A stretch of 64,000 bases of DNA from Ianthella basta (taxonomy: Eukaryota; Porifera; Demospongiae; Verongiida; Ianthellidae): contig OZ025886.1 in the NCBI GenBank assembly GCA_964019415.1, positions 2,985,701 to 3,049,700 of the forward strand. The letters run 5' to 3'. Shown piece by piece: positions 21,349-60,084 of the stretch. Under the pieces are notes generated by a model. It was not told the DNA's origin, did no database searches, and saw only the letters and a list, made by a program, of their open reading frames with translations. Both the position numbers and the translations under genes were made by a program. Each line of letters begins with the position of its first letter. Positions within the stretch are counted from its first letter, which is position 1.

Positions 21349-24300
21349 TTATGTGTGGACGATGAATGGGCTTCCAGGAATATGTACCCCATGCCATTTC
21401 ACGCTGATGGTGGTGTCTCCTGGCTCTGACTTGTACTTGACATTGAATGTGTAGTCCCCATTGTGAGAGACTGCAATGAAATGAACTGGTGTAAACTCGT
21501 CATGCGCACACACCTCCAGGATGCCACTGCCACCAGCTTCAGATGCATCCAACACAAAGCTCCCAGGAGTGTCAATATCTTGGACGGTACACTTTGACGC
21601 ATCAGCTGGGGGTCTCTCCACACGAACACTGAATGGGCTTTTGGGAATTTCGACGTCAGCGTACTTGATGGTGAAATTGTACAAGCCAGCTGCTACAGGT
21701 GTGTAAACTACCTTGAATGTACCGTCTCCATTGTCATTACACTCAACTGCAGTTTTCCTGGGTCCCTCAACTGCAAGCCCCAACTGCCCATCTCCAGCCT
21801 TACTGAGGTCTACAGTGAACTCAGCCTCTTCATTCATAGTGGCTGCCTCCAGCCCTGGGCCATAGGCGAGAACAGCAGTAGGATCACACACATTGAAATG
21901 AAATGGACTGTCCTCAATTTGACCTTTAGCATGTGTCACCGATACTGAGAAATTCCCAGCAGTAGGTGGTGTGTAGGTGACCTTGTACTCAGAGTCCCCA
22001 ACTGTTTCCATTTCAAAAGGCACTTCCTCTTCATTAGAATCCCGGATGGTGCAAGCCAACTTTCCTGGACCAGCATTCTTGGTTTCAATAAAGAAGTGAG
22101 TCTCCTCGTTGGCCATCAAACCTGACTGGAGCCCAGGCCCATGTGCTCGGCAAGCTTTTGGATCGGACACTATTACCCTCTGTGGATCACCAACAGGAAA
22201 GCCATTGAATAAGACTTGGAGGTCCATGTCTTTTGGAGCAAGTGGGGTGAACTTCAGCTGGTACTCATTTGTGTCTGTTTCCAGAATTTCCACATCCACT
22301 GGAACCTCTGTGTTTGCATCAGAGGAATCAGCGATTGGCTTGAACTGTGCACTCAGCTCACCAGTTCCAGCGTTGCCTGTGTTCACATCTATGACATATG
22401 GTTTACCCACAGTAGCAAACAGTGGAAGTGTGTCGGGAGCACTTTCGACTGCACCCACCCACTCGGCCATGATCTCCTCATCAACTTCCACGGGTTTACA
22501 TGTAACATTGGAGACATCTGCTGGAGATGCCTTTATAGGAGCACCTTCCTTCACCTTTGCATCAGGGAACTGGGACACGTATGTCATCATGCTGAGCTCA
22601 TCCACTTTCGGGTTCACCATGTCTTCTGGTTGCAAGACCTGTAAATACAGCACACACAAAGTTTATACAGTATAACCACAGCCTCACATTGACAAGATAC
22701 TCTATATTTCAATAAATATACGTAATTATCATCTGCTAACAGTAGCTGTGGGGTGTAGAATATAATAGAAGAGGCTTTAGAATAAACAGAAATAAACTAT
22801 TGCAAAGTTCAAGTTTGCCTCCCTGAGCTCCAAGTTATGATAGGATGACAGCAATGTGGCAAGGATTGGAAGGCTACCAGAGAATAATAACATTTCAATG
22901 TTTTGTCAAGAGTGTGGAGCCTGGAGACCAATGAAGTTGCAATCGGCAAGCACATGGTGGTACTCCTTGGTCCTGTAGGCAGCAAGACCTATGCACTACT
23001 GTGTAATGTCTTGTTACTGGAGCCATCAAAGTCAAAGACTTTCCATGTCATAGTGGACCAACTCAAACACTACTTGAACCAAAGCCACTGGTCATTGTGG
23101 AACAATTTCCTTTTCACCACAGGGGACAAGAACCAGGTGAATCCGTGGTCAATTTTGTTGCCAAATTGAAGCAGCTTGAGATGAACTGTGAACTTGGGGT
23201 GCATATGTGGATGAGGTCATTTCATCTGTGGGCTGATCAACAAATTTCGCATAAGTGATTCCTGACAATAATTGAAAGGAAGGCGAATCAGGGATAAGTC
23301 CATGGATAGTCCAGGTGAGGAATATGAAGTGTATCATTTCACTGCTCCCTGCAAATGATACACTTGATGTTATTCTGTTAATCACCATGGAGATTGATAC
23401 AGGAGCTGCACTTTCCATCATGTCAGATACTGAGTATCAATATAGCTGGACTAGTGTACCATTGAAATCAACTCCAATCAAGCTACATACCTGCACCAGC
23501 AAACTGCTGAAGGTGCTTGAAATTAGAAAGTACAAGTATCGTAAGTCAGCAGCGAGTTCATCCAACCATTGTGAGAGTCATTGTTGATCAATTGGCTACC
23601 ACACTTGCAGCCAAACAGTTGCCTCAGTGACAATGATCAGTTGGTTTCAGAACAGGAAATATACTTTACATAGCAGCTCACCCTTAGAAGTTCATCTGCT
23701 TGAGCTCTAGTTACTGCATTTGTCATCCAAGATGCTTTTGCCCCCATACTGTATATTCTACCCGCACACATTCTGTAAGCTCTACCACTGAAGAAAGAAG
23801 CAGTGGGCTACTGAATGTTTCATGCAATCAAAGCTTTGTCTAGTGACTTCGTGAGAACGTCCAGTGATGCAACCTCATTTAAACAGCAGAAATATGTAAC
23901 AGGCCCAGCTTCATGCTAACTTCGTTTATTGCCATGAAGACCAATAGATCGTCTCTAGTCAAACTGTCGACAGTGTTTCACTCATAGTTGGCAGTCGGAG
24001 AACTCCCTACTATTGCAAAAAACAACTGAGAGGGTCCTTTTCATTTGCTACACTGTAAGGCTTCAGCACAGCAAACAAATGGTAGAAATATACGTAAAAC
24101 TGGATACTTTGCTGACTGGACAGGTAGGGGACTGAAGGCTGCCAATGATCAACATTGCTGACCAGGAAACTGGCACACAGTAGTATCCATTGGTTACCAC
24201 CATTGACCACTCAATGACTCTTGAGAGATTTTCATTGTTGAAAATCAGTGTACTCAGACAATACAAAAGTGGTCTTGGTTATATACGTACTGTATATATA

Positions 24301-27300
24301 CGTAGTCCCCCCCCAAACAGCTTGTACTTACAACCCCAATGGATGCATCATCTGTATACCCAAAGAATAAAATGAATACCAAAAGGTGTTACCTGACTAC
24401 TACATAAGTATACGTACATGTGCGGCAATGTGTATGCTGTCATCACCTACTGTATGCACAATGCAGTATACTAAGTATGTTACAGTTATATACACCCAAA
24501 CAAGTTTTAAATTTAATTTAATTAGAAACCAGCTGATTCCATTGGCATCACAAGAGCCCTCAGAGTGCCACTCACTCAACACTGGTACGTAAGTGTAGAG
24601 TGTGCAGTGAAGTACATGCCAAAGTGTACCAATATCATCTTCAGTTGTGATTACAGCTCACCTGAGGCACTCCAAGCCAGTCCTCAGCCAACTTCATGGC
24701 ATGGGATGCGTTCTCCAGAGCATCTTGTGGTTCCATTGTTTCATACTCAGGACACAGCCCAGGGGCAATAGCATCAACAAGGGCAGCTACTACCACTCCA
24801 TCATTCCAGTCTGTGGTGAAGTTCTTCACTGTCCTGTCTGGAATGTGCACATGGTCCTGTATGGGACAAAAGACATGTATGTAATTATATGTAAGGTAAG
24901 ACCACTGGTAGTAGCGCAGTACATATGTACATATGTTCATATTATGATGCAACATATTGCTGTATATAATGATTGGTCAAGTGGAGGTATTCTAAATCGC
25001 TTATACTACTGCTGATTCCATTTACATAAACAACCTCTGATTTCATTTGGACTACCTGAGGCATTGCCTGGCATGGTAAGGTAAACTTTCCATGCAGTAG
25101 CTGTGACAGACATGGAGCTAGTGAGGTTAGCTTGTGACAGACATGGAGCTAGTGAGGTTAGCTTGTGACAGACATGGAGCTAGTGAGGTTAGCTTGTGAC
25201 AGACATGGAGCTAGTGAGGTTAGCTGGTGTACCATTAAATCCGAGGCATTTCCCAGCAGCCACACTTCCCAGGGTCATTGCTACTCGGATTAAGCTGTTA
25301 TTTACTATTTAGGCTATGTTCCAGTCAGACCAAAGTAGCATGCAAGGTGGGATTGGTTGCGCCTTGGGCAGGTTAATATTGATTTCACTTAGGAACACCT
25401 CTTGTAATGTGTATGCATCTGACTGCACTCTGGCTGAGAATCCTTGCTCCATGCAAAAGGACCTACAGGAAAGCCTCTCTCGCGAGCTACATCCTTTTCA
25501 TATTGATCCTGGTCGTTATCATAGTCCATAGATACTCAACCCTAAGTATCTATGCATAGTCTAAACACGTTAGACTGAGAACCATCAATGTCTACAAGAT
25601 TTACAACACTTTGGAAACCTTTATATTTAGATGCCCTTGTACTTTGCATGCAGGCAACTATAATAATCAGCTTCCGCAGTGTTGTAAATCCCATATATAG
25701 ACAACTCAATTGTCAGTCAAACCTATTATATAGATGATACAGAAGATATTGGAGATTTATGTATTACGTGCAAGCCACAGTAGGTTCTATGTGATATATA
25801 GCAAAGATATACTTGTACGTACATACTCAATAAGCTACTCCAGAGTACTGCACAGCTTAAGGAAACTTTCAAAATTCAAATGGTACGGATATGCTTACTT
25901 AAGGACTATCCTCCCTTTGCCGGAGAGGCTAGTGAAGAGAGTGTACAAAGTGGAGATGGAAAGGAGAGGAGAATGGAGGCCACAGAAATGATGAGATGCA
26001 ATTCTGTAAATTAGTGTTCTCATATGTTTAGTTACTGTACGGACACCCTAGTGTCCAGGAGATACTGTCTCTTTGGTTGATGATGATTAAACAACATATA
26101 CGTACACATGTTTGTTAGCCTTTCATACAGAGCAATGAGTAGTAGGTATCAGAGGTTACTGGTGTTTGATGACTGGGCATACAAGATTGGTTGGCAAATC
26201 ATGCCATAAGTGAGGCACATTAACTCAGATTAACTCACAAAGGCATTAATACAAGATTGCGGAAAAGTTACAGAGTGATTCTTGGTGGTGAAATTGTCAC
26301 TAATGTTTACACAATCTAAGCCATGTACTGTAATCCCATGACCTGGGGGCTGATGAGGCTGTCTACACATCTCTGTGACAACTGTACATACATACATATG
26401 TACATTGTTCTTCTCAGTACATTTAACACTCACATACTTGTTGTGCCTTAGATGTTACCTTATGAGTGTGGTTGCTCAGGGAGTCAGTTTGTTGTTAAGC
26501 TGTAAGTCAAGGTATTTGAACAATTCCTCCCATTCAAGGTCATTGCTGTTCAAACTATGTTCTTGATTTCACGGTCACTGCTATTACATTCCCTATGCCC
26601 TTCTATGGTACAAGCTTCCAAAAGTCAACAAAGTCACATTTCCATGACAATCACACATTCACAATGTATGCATAAACAGATGAACCTATTCCCATTAGTG
26701 TGTATTATACATACTGTAATACTAGCCATGTGTATTATACATACTGTAATACTAGCCGTGTGTATTATACATACTGTAATACTAGCCATGTGTATTATAC
26801 ATACTGTAATACTAGGCAGTAAGCCTGCTTTTTAGCAAGTTCACAGGCTAGGGCACATCATATGCTGTCAGGTCAGTGTAGCAACAGATAGCATGACTAC
26901 AGCAGGTACATGTCTTATCAGAATGCCCACACACATGCCCTGTGGGTTGAACACTATATTAATGTTGCAGAGGCACAGTACTATGTTGTAAAAATGAAAC
27001 AGGGAATTCTTGAGAATTTTATGTAGTAGTCAATTGAATCAATGATTACAGAATGTTTCAGCTGCGGGACCTTCTTAAGCTGTTTGGCTGAAGAAAGCCC
27101 CCATGGAAAATATGTAACAGTTCTTCTGTTCTACCAATCATTTAATATCCATTAGCTCCATTACTCTCAGGGTAGTTGAAGCATGCTTACAGTACAGACT
27201 TACATTGACATACTGCAGCAGTGCTTGTTTAGGAGATTGGGAGTTTTCTGAGGCTTCATGTAGGCCAAAGCCCATGCTGATCTGGTAATGAAGGATGAGG

Positions 27301-28165
27301 GTCCAGATCAGTCCCAGGATCAGCTTCAGGTTGGAGTCAACAATATCTGCTGGACCTGCAAGGGGAGGGAGACATTGAGATGAAAACCTGCTAAAATCCT
27401 ACCTAGCTATTCAAACTAAGTCATTAGCATTGCCAACTGCATGTGTCTTACAATCATACATAATTCTACAGGTTAAGTCTTGTGCAAATGCTTCCTGTTC
27501 ACTGGCTATAGCTATGTACATTTGGGTAAGTTTGTACTATAAACAGCTGCAACCCAAAGATAAAGTTGGACAACTCTGGATAATAAGGGTTTAGCATGTT
27601 ATGGCACATACTTAGATCTCAAAGTGCACAATGTGAAATTATGGTCCACTTTATGACACTGACACGGTGAGTCAGAATAACAATGAATGATGTCAATGTG
27701 AACAGCTAAGAGTATCAATTGCAGTGAAACTGAAAAGTCAACCTGACAACCACTGTACCCGGCATGCAAGGCTGTCCCTCATATACCTGCAGGGGAGGTG
27801 CATGATCAGCTGCACAATTTGTAATACTACCACTAGCTAATAGTACAATGGGTTTGTAGGCGAGCCATGCAGTACGGACGGGTTAGTTAAGGATCTAACG
27901 CACCGATGTTGACGAGCTTGATCTTCTCAGAGGCAATGAAATCCAGGGCAACTTGGATGTTTTCCAGTTTCTGGGCGCGCATTTTGGGCTTCTTATTGTA
28001 TCTCTTGACACTCTTCTGCGAGAGGACCTCCAGAAGGACATTGAGCCGCAGTCCGTCGCTGAGGTCGACCGCCAGATCGTCAATGATCATGTCCTGTTGG
28101 CGCAAGTGCTCGTTGCACCAGCGCGTGAAGGTCTTCTGTTGGACGAGCTTCCACTCCGGGTCCAT
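21349..28165 (-). CDS. FLN: Mini-filamin, copy B (2 CH domains + 4 Ig repeats)
   Basis: Minus-strand paralogue of copy A with identical exon structure: 28165-27904, 27355-27204, 24856-24662, 22638-21349. It totals 632 residues with no stops. The actin-binding domain is complete (start [17 protein letters not shown]). The linker then joins straight to the equivalent of repeat 13 ([15 protein letters not shown]), so repeats 1-12 are missing by a net 3,531-bp in-frame deletion at a repeat boundary. Repeats 13-16, including the putative dimerisation repeat, remain at roughly 90% amino-acid identity. It starts 146 bp downstream of the POLR1A stop on the same strand. It may be a short actin cross-linker like the few-repeat filamins known from amoebae; whether it is expressed is unknown. 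Confidence 0.9.
22880..23640 (+). mobile_element. Ty3/gypsy-type gag-protease relic
   Basis: Lies in filamin B intron 3, opposite strand. The first segment encodes a gag-like stretch ([17 protein letters not shown], then [16 protein letters not shown]). After frame breaks and stops, a second segment carries a retropepsin-like motif [14 protein letters not shown]. Reverse transcriptase, integrase and LTRs are not seen, so this is a dead internal fragment. Confidence 0.75.
25102..25225. repeat. 31-bp tandem repeat, 4 copies
   Basis: Unit begins tgtgacagacatggagctag; the four copies are almost identical. It lies in filamin B intron 2. Confidence 0.97.
25770..25990 (+). mobile_element. LINE C-terminal fragment
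   Basis: The frame ends in [10 protein letters not shown]...[22 protein letters not shown]. This resembles the WFGHVLRM...RLPKKV...GRR.RGRP ending of many LINE reverse transcriptases. It is short and divergent and lies in filamin B intron 2. Confidence 0.55.
26699..26818. repeat. 30-bp tandem repeat, 4 copies
   Basis: Unit tgtgtattatacatactgta plus 10 bp, repeated nearly perfectly. It lies in filamin B intron 2. Confidence 0.97.
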
Positions 28166-28311
28166 GGTGTCGCCGGTGAACAGTAGTCCGAGGCAAGCGG
28201 TGCAGCGATACTTGTAGTCCGGCACGCAACAATGCCGTCAAATAGATTACTGCACACTTTACATACAATTTATACACACATACCAATCGGGCTACGAAAC
28301 ATCACAAGTGA

Positions 28312-50370
<22,059 letters not shown>

Positions 50371-50441
50371 TTTACCTGGCACTGGATAGGGGGCGTGACA
50401 ACGTCGTTCGAATATCCTTGAAACTAGACGGTGAATGGACC
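50371..50441. promoter_or_regulatory. 71-bp gap between divergent POLR1A and NIM1K starts
   Basis: The two start codons point away from each other across 71 bp. The gap has no TATA box and contains ggggcgtgacaacgtcg. A shared bidirectional promoter, with 5' UTRs probably overlapping coding sequence or upstream Mets, is inference from the spacing. Confidence 0.6.
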
Positions 50442-52495
50442 ATGGCTGGCGTTGCTATGGTCCCGGCTGCAGGCGAGCGGCACAGCGCCTGCGTGCACAC
50501 ACAGTCCAGCTTGCAGCGAGGTCTCGCAATGTCTCACTTCGACAAGCTACTGCACGACTTGACCCATGACCCGAAGGTGGCCAAAGACATTGCTCTGGGC
50601 AAGAGGGTCCGGCTATACAAGATACGTGGACAGCTGGGAACGGGGAACTTCTCTAAAGTGAAGCTGGGAGTGCACATCTTGACTAAAGGTTCACCCACCT
50701 AAGTTGTGTCATTGACTCATGAGGGTGACATGTACACACAAGACAATGTCTATGCTGTCTTATGTAGTATAGCTAGCTGTACATGGTTATTAGAACAGAC
50801 TGTGAGTTAGGAGGTATACACTGTGCTAATGCAGAACAGTCAATGCACACTGCACCCATAAGTGTACCGGTAGCACTGGATTTGTCTTTCTGCCATCAAA
50901 GCTGTAGGAAGCCCAGCCTGTTAATTTTATGCTTTCCTAAACAATGTTCTTCAGAAAGAATTAATGCAGTAGGAAGCATTTAAGTCCAACACAGTGAGAA
51001 GGTGCACATTTGCAATGTTAGCACTCAATAGTTGACTTGTACGATTAGAATTACTTTTTGGAGTTCAATGTACATATGCTTAACAATGTCAATATTAGAA
51101 TTACTTATATTCTGATTGGTCAAGTCATCCTAGTGTGACCTGAACCGTCTCATTCATGTTATTTAAAGGATGAGCAAACCTGACTATTCTGGCTGTACAA
51201 CTGTTTATTGTATGTCTATCTACAGAGAAGGTTGCCATAAAGATCATCGACAAGACCAAGCTCGATGACCGTGCAAGAAAAATTCTGTCTCGAGAGATAT
51301 TATGTATGGAAAGGCTCAACCATCCAAATCTCATCCGTCTGTATGAAGTAATGGAGTCCCTGCAGACGGTCCATCTGGTGATGGAGTGTGCTGCTGATGG
51401 GGAGCTCGCTGACCGTGTTAGGAACCATGGAGCCTTCAGTGAAGCTGATGCAAAGCCAGTGTTTGCTCAGGTGGTGGCTGCCATTCAGCACATGGTGAGA
51501 GTGGCAAGTGATTCCCTTTACATGTACAACTATTAGAAGTGTATTTGTATTACCATAGTGTGCTTTTATGGAGTAATTTTTGACTTTTCCTCTACCTCTG
51601 ACGGTTTTGTATAATAGTATTGTGTGGTGCCTGTGCATTGGTGCTAATAAGATGCTTATACATTGCAGTGACCCCTTTCCTTCATCATTCCTCATTATAG
51701 CATGAGCAAGGTGTTGTCCATCGTGATCTTAAGGCAGAGAATGTGTTCTTTGGTGCCAACAACATGGTGAAAGTGGGTGACTTTGGCTTCAGTACTGTTG
51801 CTACTCAAGACCAATTTTTGGATACATTTTGTGGGTCACCTCCATATGCAGCGCCTGAGCTGTTCAAAGATGAACAGTATCTGGGCCCCCTAGTGGATGT
51901 GTGGGCCATGGGTGTGATGCTGTACTTCACTTTGTCTGGAAAGCTGCCTTTTGTTGGCAGCACTGTCCAGGACATTAAGGAGCACATTTTGAATGGCTCT
52001 TTTTACATGCCAACTAACCTGTCAGAGATAGCTACTACTTTAATTCATGGCATGTTAACTCAAAATCCATCAAACCGCTATACCATATCTGACATTATCA
52101 ACTGCCCTTGGCTTCAAGACTGTCCAGTAGTTGTGCAAAAGGACAGTGGTGTTGGCTGCAGCAAGGCCACGCTGGACAGCGATGGATCACCTGAAATGAA
52201 AGACATTGTGAAGGAAGTGTTGGAACGGCTGTCTAGCCTGTCTGTTCCCACAGACAACATGGACACATTAACTGACCTCCATGAACCTGCGGGTGGTGTG
52301 TATCGCATAGTGATGCACCAGGTGATAAAGGCACATGGACTGGAAGGAACAGATGATACACAGACATCCAGCTCTGCACCTGACAGCACTGCCCAGGGGC
52401 AGAATAGCAGCACACTTGTGAACAATGTTGTACCAGAGGCTCCAGTGGGTGCCCAGCGTGACAGGCAAAGATCCCGTTTTTGTGTTTTGTTGTAA
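50442..52495 (+). CDS. NIM1K: NIM1-type serine/threonine kinase
   Basis: AMPK-related protein kinase. Exons: 50442-50688, 51226-51494, 51701-52495. Phases agree and give 436 residues, about the length I recall for the human protein. Motifs: P-loop GTGNFSKVKLG (66-76), catalytic lysine in VAIK (88), HRDLKAEN (179-186), DFG (199-201), GSPPYAAPEL with the APE motif. The N-terminal LTHDPKVAKDIALGKR and the C-terminal GVYRIVMHQV also match the NIM1 layout. The protein ends CVLL, a CaaX-type prenylation signal. Alternative starts are 50,457 and 50,529; the first ATG was chosen for length. A TTG-initiated extension upstream was not accepted. Confidence 0.92.
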
Positions 52496-53614
52496 TTTCA
52501 TTGTGTATATAATACTATGATGTACATACAGGTCATGCATTGTATTATCTGTATCAATTGCAAGTTCGTGCTAGTGAATGCAGTGCCTTGTGGAGATGAG
52601 GAGCTCTTCTCTCTCTGGCCATGTATGTCACTTCCCACTGAAACTGATGACGACCATACTCATAATTAAATGTATCATGTACGTACAGTAGCTCATGAGT
52701 CAATATGTACAATTATTCCAAATTTTTTAATTCTCATGCAGAGCACTTCATTGAAGCTATATGTGTTGTGATTGCTCTCCCAGGCATGGATGCATACAAT
52801 CTACTGTACATATGCATGTGCTGATCGAGGCACATACTATAATACGTCTACACATAATTATTGTGGAAGAGGAACAATATTCAGCATAAGTATAATTTTT
52901 ACACAGCCTGCACTAGCCTCCTGCAACCTGCATGCAACCTGCATGTTAGATCTGCACCTGGATCATCTGGCTGGAACAGATGGACAAGTAGGTACCTATA
53001 TAGCTATAGCTAGCTATAGGTTAATATCCCATGCAGCCCTAAAAGCACAAACCTGGACATTCCATTGCATGTCAGTAGGACTTGCACAAGATCATTTTCA
53101 AGGGACTATATGTACAGTAGCTGCCTTTGTGTGTTATGCAATATCAAGAGTACATGTGTATAGGTCACTATCTTCAAAACCTTGAATCCCAACAGTACTC
53201 TAGTTTGCCAACTGCACACACCATGCATCTGTCTAGTCTCTTCCTACCTGTTGGCTAGCAATTTGCAATAAGTGTAGCCTAAACTAAAACAGTTATTCGT
53301 GAAAGGTGCTTCTTGAGCTGCAACAATATACTACTAAGAGATGTTAGCTAATAAGCTCCATTGGGATAGGAAAGAAAGAGGAAAAGGACCGGTTTACAAG
53401 GGAAGGCAGGGTGATGGCTTACCACCATAACATCACAACAGAATGTAGGTCTCGGGTTGGATTCTGTGGATATGTGGTTAATTTTCCCTTTCTTTCCTGC
53501 CCCTATGAATTGAGCTGTATGTGATAACATCCCATAGTTGTGTAAGAAAATTAATGTCAGCAGCAAAGATGATTAAAAGCATGAATGAAACAGAAAATTG
53601 CATTGTAATGTCTG
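52496..53614. other. Intergenic between convergent NIM1K and receptor gene
   Basis: 3' flanks of two convergent genes. A 137-codon plus-strand frame (52,772-53,185) has no domain and poor coding character; it is not called. Confidence 0.5.
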
Positions 53615-57821
<4,207 letters not shown>

Positions 57822-57839
57822 GGTGTAGGCCACACCAGT

Positions 57840-60084
57840 ACCTACAGCACACAGAAAGAATGATATAATTTTTCATATTGTCTGGCCTGCACACAGTACA
57901 CCATGCACAGACACACACCACTACATGCAAAGACTAGTAAATGTGTCTCGCAGTGTCTTCACTCATTGCACATAACTCTTTGTTTGCTTGCCTCAAAATC
58001 ATTCCCCCTCAAAGGTACTGAGTACATAGCTAATTACAGCACACAACTACACATATGAAATGTACAATAACTTGCTCACACCAGCACACATACTCTGTCA
58101 TTGCAGATGTACGTATACAGCTTGAATAGACATCAACTGAGTGTTTACAAGCATCACAGACACTATAAACATACACTACCCCTACATAGTACCACTGTCC
58201 CACCACAGCTCTGTACAGGAGGAATAGATCAGTTCTCAGCTTCAGCTGACAAAGGCCTACATGGCCAAAACATCCTGATCTATTGTATTTGTGCTACGTT
58301 ACTGCTCAGGAAATTTGCCCACTTTACCATCACCTATGTAACAATGAGCCTCCACAACATTATTAGGAATAGATCACTAAGCATGTAGCATAGTGCTTCA
58401 AAGTCATGTTTTCTACCATCTCAGACTGCTATAATCATACATGGCCACAGTTTATACATGATACCAGTAATTTGCTAGTTGGAGTGTTTCTTTAAACTCT
58501 ATTTACAAGTGAGATGTCCTACACTCAATGGGCACAGATGAAATCCTGAATATGAATACAAATTTAGGCTGGAGAGAGCCACCGGTCCAGAGGGCTACTT
58601 TGAAGGAGCCCAGCGAAACACGCACACCTTGAAGCAGGGCAGTGCTTGGCAGTTCGTTGTACAAGCAGCAGAGGGGCCTAATAACCGAAGACTTAGCAAT
58701 ATTGGGTGTGCTAAAAGACGCTATCGCTATGGCTTGGCTCCATTACCTTATCATGCACAGGGGGGGCAGACTCTCTGGCTAACAGGCGATCAACAGCTAC
58801 TCCTCAGCGTTGCCACGATCTGCAGCTTCTTTCGCCAGCGTTTGACTCTCGAGTAGTAGAGGATCCTTAAGGGATTGAGCACACTATGTCTTTCCAACAG
58901 ACAGTGCGTGAAAATTCCCCGAACCCTGATTTCACCGAAGTGGAGGATGACGTCACTGGACCACACACACACTGCAAGCTAGCTTCCCCTCTAGCAAGTT
59001 TACATAGACTGGCTCCTTGGAGATGCGTATGTATGAAGCAGGCCTAGGGTCTCGCTGAAAGCATGAGGACGTACATAGCGCCGTCAGTTAGTATACACCA
59101 CATCTCCATGGCCATAGGATGCAAACATATCAGCTGGGACATTTGCAGCAATCAGTCTATCATTTAGCAACAAATTAAATGCAATGCCATGTTGCACTAA
59201 AACAGAGATGGTCAGTGTTGTGTTGCTGAATTCTTCACTATCCTGTTAATGATGAATTAATGTCTAAGGCTAATTGCACCTCTTCAATGCAGATTTGTAG
59301 CTGGCTTTCATCTTCATGGTTGAAACAAATTGCCTATTTTCATAGTACTGCACTCTACATTCTGTCACATGGTTACTCAGTAGCTACAGAATATCACAAC
59401 ATGCTCAGCATCAAAATTTAATATATAAGAGTACAAGTATATAGTTCAAGTAGATACACCAAAAGCTCAAGTTGCAGTGGCTCGAGACAAATTGCAACAT
59501 GGGCAGCTGCAGCTGGAGTGAGATGCAGTGACCTAGGCAAGGATGCACCATTACTAGTCTATGCACTCCAAGTCTTTACAGTGACCACAGGATGCATGTA
59601 TAGTATAATTAGTATTTAGGGCCACATATGGGGCCAACGTACCGTTAGCACTGGAGGCCTGTATTCAGTAGAGCGATCTATTAACCATTTGCATGGATAG
59701 AGGTATGTATATAAGCATGAACAAAGTTTCAACTTACACAAATGGACACAATCGAATTGAAGACCATAATTATGCAGTTAGCAAACAGAGTATGATTGTG
59801 CAATATAAAGACGAATCAGAATACGACAGTACTCAAATTGAAATGACACACTGCGCTGCAGTGATTGAATATGTCTCTATAAAAATGCAATAAAATAAAT
59901 AGATTATTCACACCACTGCTGACGGCAGTAATGTGTTCATAATGGAGCAAAAGTGAAGTAAAACAATACCAGGGTTGCTTCTGTGTACAGATTGATTGTT
60001 TGTGTCTCAGCTGGTAAAAGTAGTCAAATGCAAGAATTTATCAGAAGGGGTGGGGGGTGGGGGGATGACAATTATTGTAAATTG
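57840..60084. other. Intergenic between receptor genes 1 and 2
   Basis: No gene is seen. At 58,240-58,270 and 58,597-58,620 there are tgacaaaggcc...ggccaaaac and tgaaggagccc...cgaaac motifs resembling the hairpin core of the SINE-like family. A CpG-richer patch lies at 58,660-58,930. Confidence 0.45.

Noticed and set aside
50371..50382. POLR1A start at GTG 50,382
   Set aside because: The in-frame ATG at 50,370 is the normal choice; the four extra residues have no support.
50418..50441. NIM1K start at TTG 50,418
   Set aside because: A non-ATG start is not needed; the first ATG at 50,442 gives the expected length.
52772..53185. 137-codon plus-strand frame after NIM1K
   Set aside because: Low-quality composition and no domain; sits in a 3' flank.
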